Source: Rhizobium hidalgonense (GTDB lineage: Bacteria > Pseudomonadota > Alphaproteobacteria > Rhizobiales > Rhizobiaceae). From it: a DNA stretch of 64,000 nucleotides. This document shows positions 63,401-64,000 of this stretch, piece by piece; the first letter of the stretch is position 1, and every line of letters starts with the position of its first letter. The notes beneath the pieces were generated by a model. It did no database searches, was not told where the DNA came from, and saw only the letters and a list, made by a program, of their open reading frames with translations. The position numbers and the translations under genes are program-made. The DNA is taken from NCBI RefSeq assembly GCF_002914525.1, contig NZ_LODW01000043.1:1-64000 (forward strand), given 5' to 3'.

Positions 63401-64000
63401 ATTTCGACGAGCTGCTCGATCGGCGCCAGCTTCAGAACCAGGCGGTGCGCATCATCCGTTATAAGCAGTCTTCCACCCAAGGGCGTGCGGTCGTTATCTC
63501 GTCGCGGGCGCCACTTAACCTGTTGCGGGCCATGGTGCTGCGGCGGCTAGAGGAACTGCAGCTGGGTCTCTCCTCTCCCGACCTCGATCGGTTGGCCGAA
63601 AAGTTCATTACCGATGCGAATGACGTTTCCGGCGATATTGTGCTGCGAGCAGCCAAACGAGGTGAGGCGGCAGCCGAGTTGATTGGCGTGGTTCTCAGCA
63701 GGTTTCTCGCCCAACATGCTCTGAAAGAAGTGCCTCTCACAGGCTGGTACTTCCTGGACGACTATGCCACGTGGCTTGGCGCCAGAGAGGAAACTCAGGC
63801 CGACATCCTGTCACTTTCGCCTTGGCTGGATTCGTCGGGCGAACTACACCTGACTGTTCTGGTCACCGAAGCGAAGTATGTGGATGCCGCATCGCTCTCG
63901 GCCAAGAGGAAGGAATCTGAAAAACAGCTGCGTGACACAGTCCGTCGTATCAGCGGGGCCCTGCAGGCACCCGGTCGGCTGGACAGGGATGCGTGGTTAT
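60394..64000 (+). CDS. sspH: SspH/DptH-like restriction protein, cut by the window edge
   Basis: At least 1202 residues read open to the last base of the window. The likely start is GTG 60394, overlapping the sspG stop by 8 bases (GTGTTTGA) like most junctions of this operon; ATG 60358 is an in-frame alternative. The first 1150 residues show no known motif. Near residue 1160 HLTVLVTEAKYVDA has an E-x-K spacing like a PD-(D/E)xK nuclease. In DptH-type proteins a HerA/FtsK-like ATPase follows in the C-terminal third, here beyond the edge. It would be the effector or motor of the restriction half. Confidence 0.75.
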   Translation, partial: MFDAQYVIGKVATSFLREELRNDVDSGTARFVLDGLSISQTVAIAKAILNDPFLAPLIDLKLPKSLFDSFGLPDDVITERNATYYRSAECTRSAFVVTNASAPGNEAQEMSLHELTPLGAAQLFEKLPAWVAAAGTDLGLNEEARLHWERALGGLTALGSISLERFARYVVAVREAVEIHGYPIVQALGYALPPLRIPCDPTAFDAIRDRSLRHVSAWRKEYQNLRRRRHPYLLKQNPSQIALSVDELQAAFDKAKDTIPLPLHQVVETFIAARPGWNEAAEALALCEWEQIKPLFEGLTKEKTNLGRETIKFYEEGQPDLLTKDEDEYLSLLARRKSPSADDLDIQFYERHRNEIATDRKLKSAWDKFIFGRPLETEDFLAGLAAVMETLNARALPGVARHMTIRCDSATKRELRSLNTEAGLYFALRYAGLQTIVGPNVSLELGSLMEFPSVVETWRAGKDKAASNKSVSKAALQLKFSFEMETTDVDGGSTPPAQAQLIWKYRPFVISSQLTDDWERLEDHPFVLPRAGREPGVGGQRSGAIDLSDIKTLVPAFDRDRGSLLPTYRKERDLRLIWPENLRTALSQGLVSAESARKLEQSFLRFIAAYSEAIGRFRTEGAIQPLCRTQATCYSELLATVIAEAPGDRNSEALLRPILELGQASIQDGAPAAIIAPWHPLRLAAMWRKAKLVSDVVSLVLQTPQGLDGDSKLFFKDLAEDLAHPFYPEVVSWWGGRKPELLSLADCESDYSLHEPPVVDRDDASEISDDPRPGSQCLLDLADRYMTLHPHERANMSLVLYNCDSARLPQQIVEGMSALREDEDIRCQIMMRHTDPTRLRQIYRSILTDSNDNPQVLSPSEATQDFMARLRISVIADQAAPPDPRDGRPYDIVFSQDVISRHAVLEWYAEAAEPADLDTLLPARWSRRRPAAADDLKSAVYLCSPVQSREGWQYLSAITSFLKDHRLGQEGRHLLPVRQLDFRDQRTARIFEETHNLGAWVVNFDELLDRRQLQNQAVRIIRYKQSSTQGRAVVISSRAPLNLLRAMVLRRLEELQLGLSSPDLDRLAEKFITDANDVSGDIVLRAAKRGEAAAELIGVVLSRFLAQHALKEVPLTGWYFLDDYATWLGAREETQADILSLSPWLDSSGELHLTVLVTEAKYVDAASLSAKRKESEKQLRDTVRRISGALQAPGRLDRDAWL

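Noticed and set aside
1..64000. tRNA or rRNA genes
   Set aside because: No cloverleaf-like conserved sequences or rRNA blocks were noticed; a covariance-model scan was not possible here.

Overview
The window looks like part of a repABC replicon of an alphaproteobacterium of the Rhizobiaceae (Agrobacterium/Rhizobium/Ensifer type). It carries a Ti-plasmid-like vir region, a repABC cassette with its antisense RNA, rhizobial insertion sequences, dispersed rhizobial intergenic palindromes, and high-GC coding with many 4- to 8-base gene overlaps. No T-DNA border, opine gene, nod gene, virD or virE is visible, so the sequence cannot say whether the parent is a Ti/Ri plasmid or a symbiotic plasmid with a vir locus.

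Layout. 1-3112 is a graveyard of mobile elements: the 5' part of a group II intron, an IS630 transposase fragment split by a nearly complete IS256-family copy, and an IS5-family remnant. 3113-19327 is the vir region: virC1-virC2 (+), then virG, virB11 to virB1, virA and virF (-). All are intact except virB2, which keeps its signal peptide but has lost the whole mature pilin. 19735-23050 is an IS66-family remnant whose tnpB is interrupted exactly by a 2.6-kb serine-recombinase element. 23507-27276 is repC, the antisense ctRNA, repB (two frameshifts) and repA. 27642-28271 holds relics of a lost transfer system: a deleted traI autoinducer synthase and a virB11-type fragment. They are joined to a Ulp1/C48 cysteine-protease gene (28138-29214) whose arginine-rich tail resembles VirB/D4 export signals.

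29268-41825 is a sugar- or polyol-phosphate catabolic region: aldolase-dehydrogenase fusion, short-chain dehydrogenase, G1P-dehydrogenase-like protein, SorC regulator with a divergent operator, and FGGY kinase. Its transport genes and two glycerol-phosphate dehydrogenase genes are broken. 41894-49441 has a lipoprotein-type amidohydrolase, two unrecognised genes, and an overlapping three-gene operon (membrane P-loop ATPase, di-haem cytochrome c, small membrane protein) followed by a broken flavoprotein. 50248 to the right edge is one tightly coupled operon: an XRE regulator, then a phosphorothioate defence system of the SspABCD-SspFGH type (cysteine desulfurase, DUF4007 protein, large ATPase, PAPS-reductase-like protein, then F, G and H restriction subunits). 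SspH runs off the window.

How it works together: the vir genes encode sensing (VirA/VirG), the secretion channel (VirB1-B11 minus the pilin), an overdrive-binding pair (VirC1/C2) and one translocated effector (VirF). The Ulp1 protein is a candidate second effector. The replicon seems to have lost its own conjugation genes and to be decaying in the carbon-catabolic region, while the Ssp defence operon appears intact.
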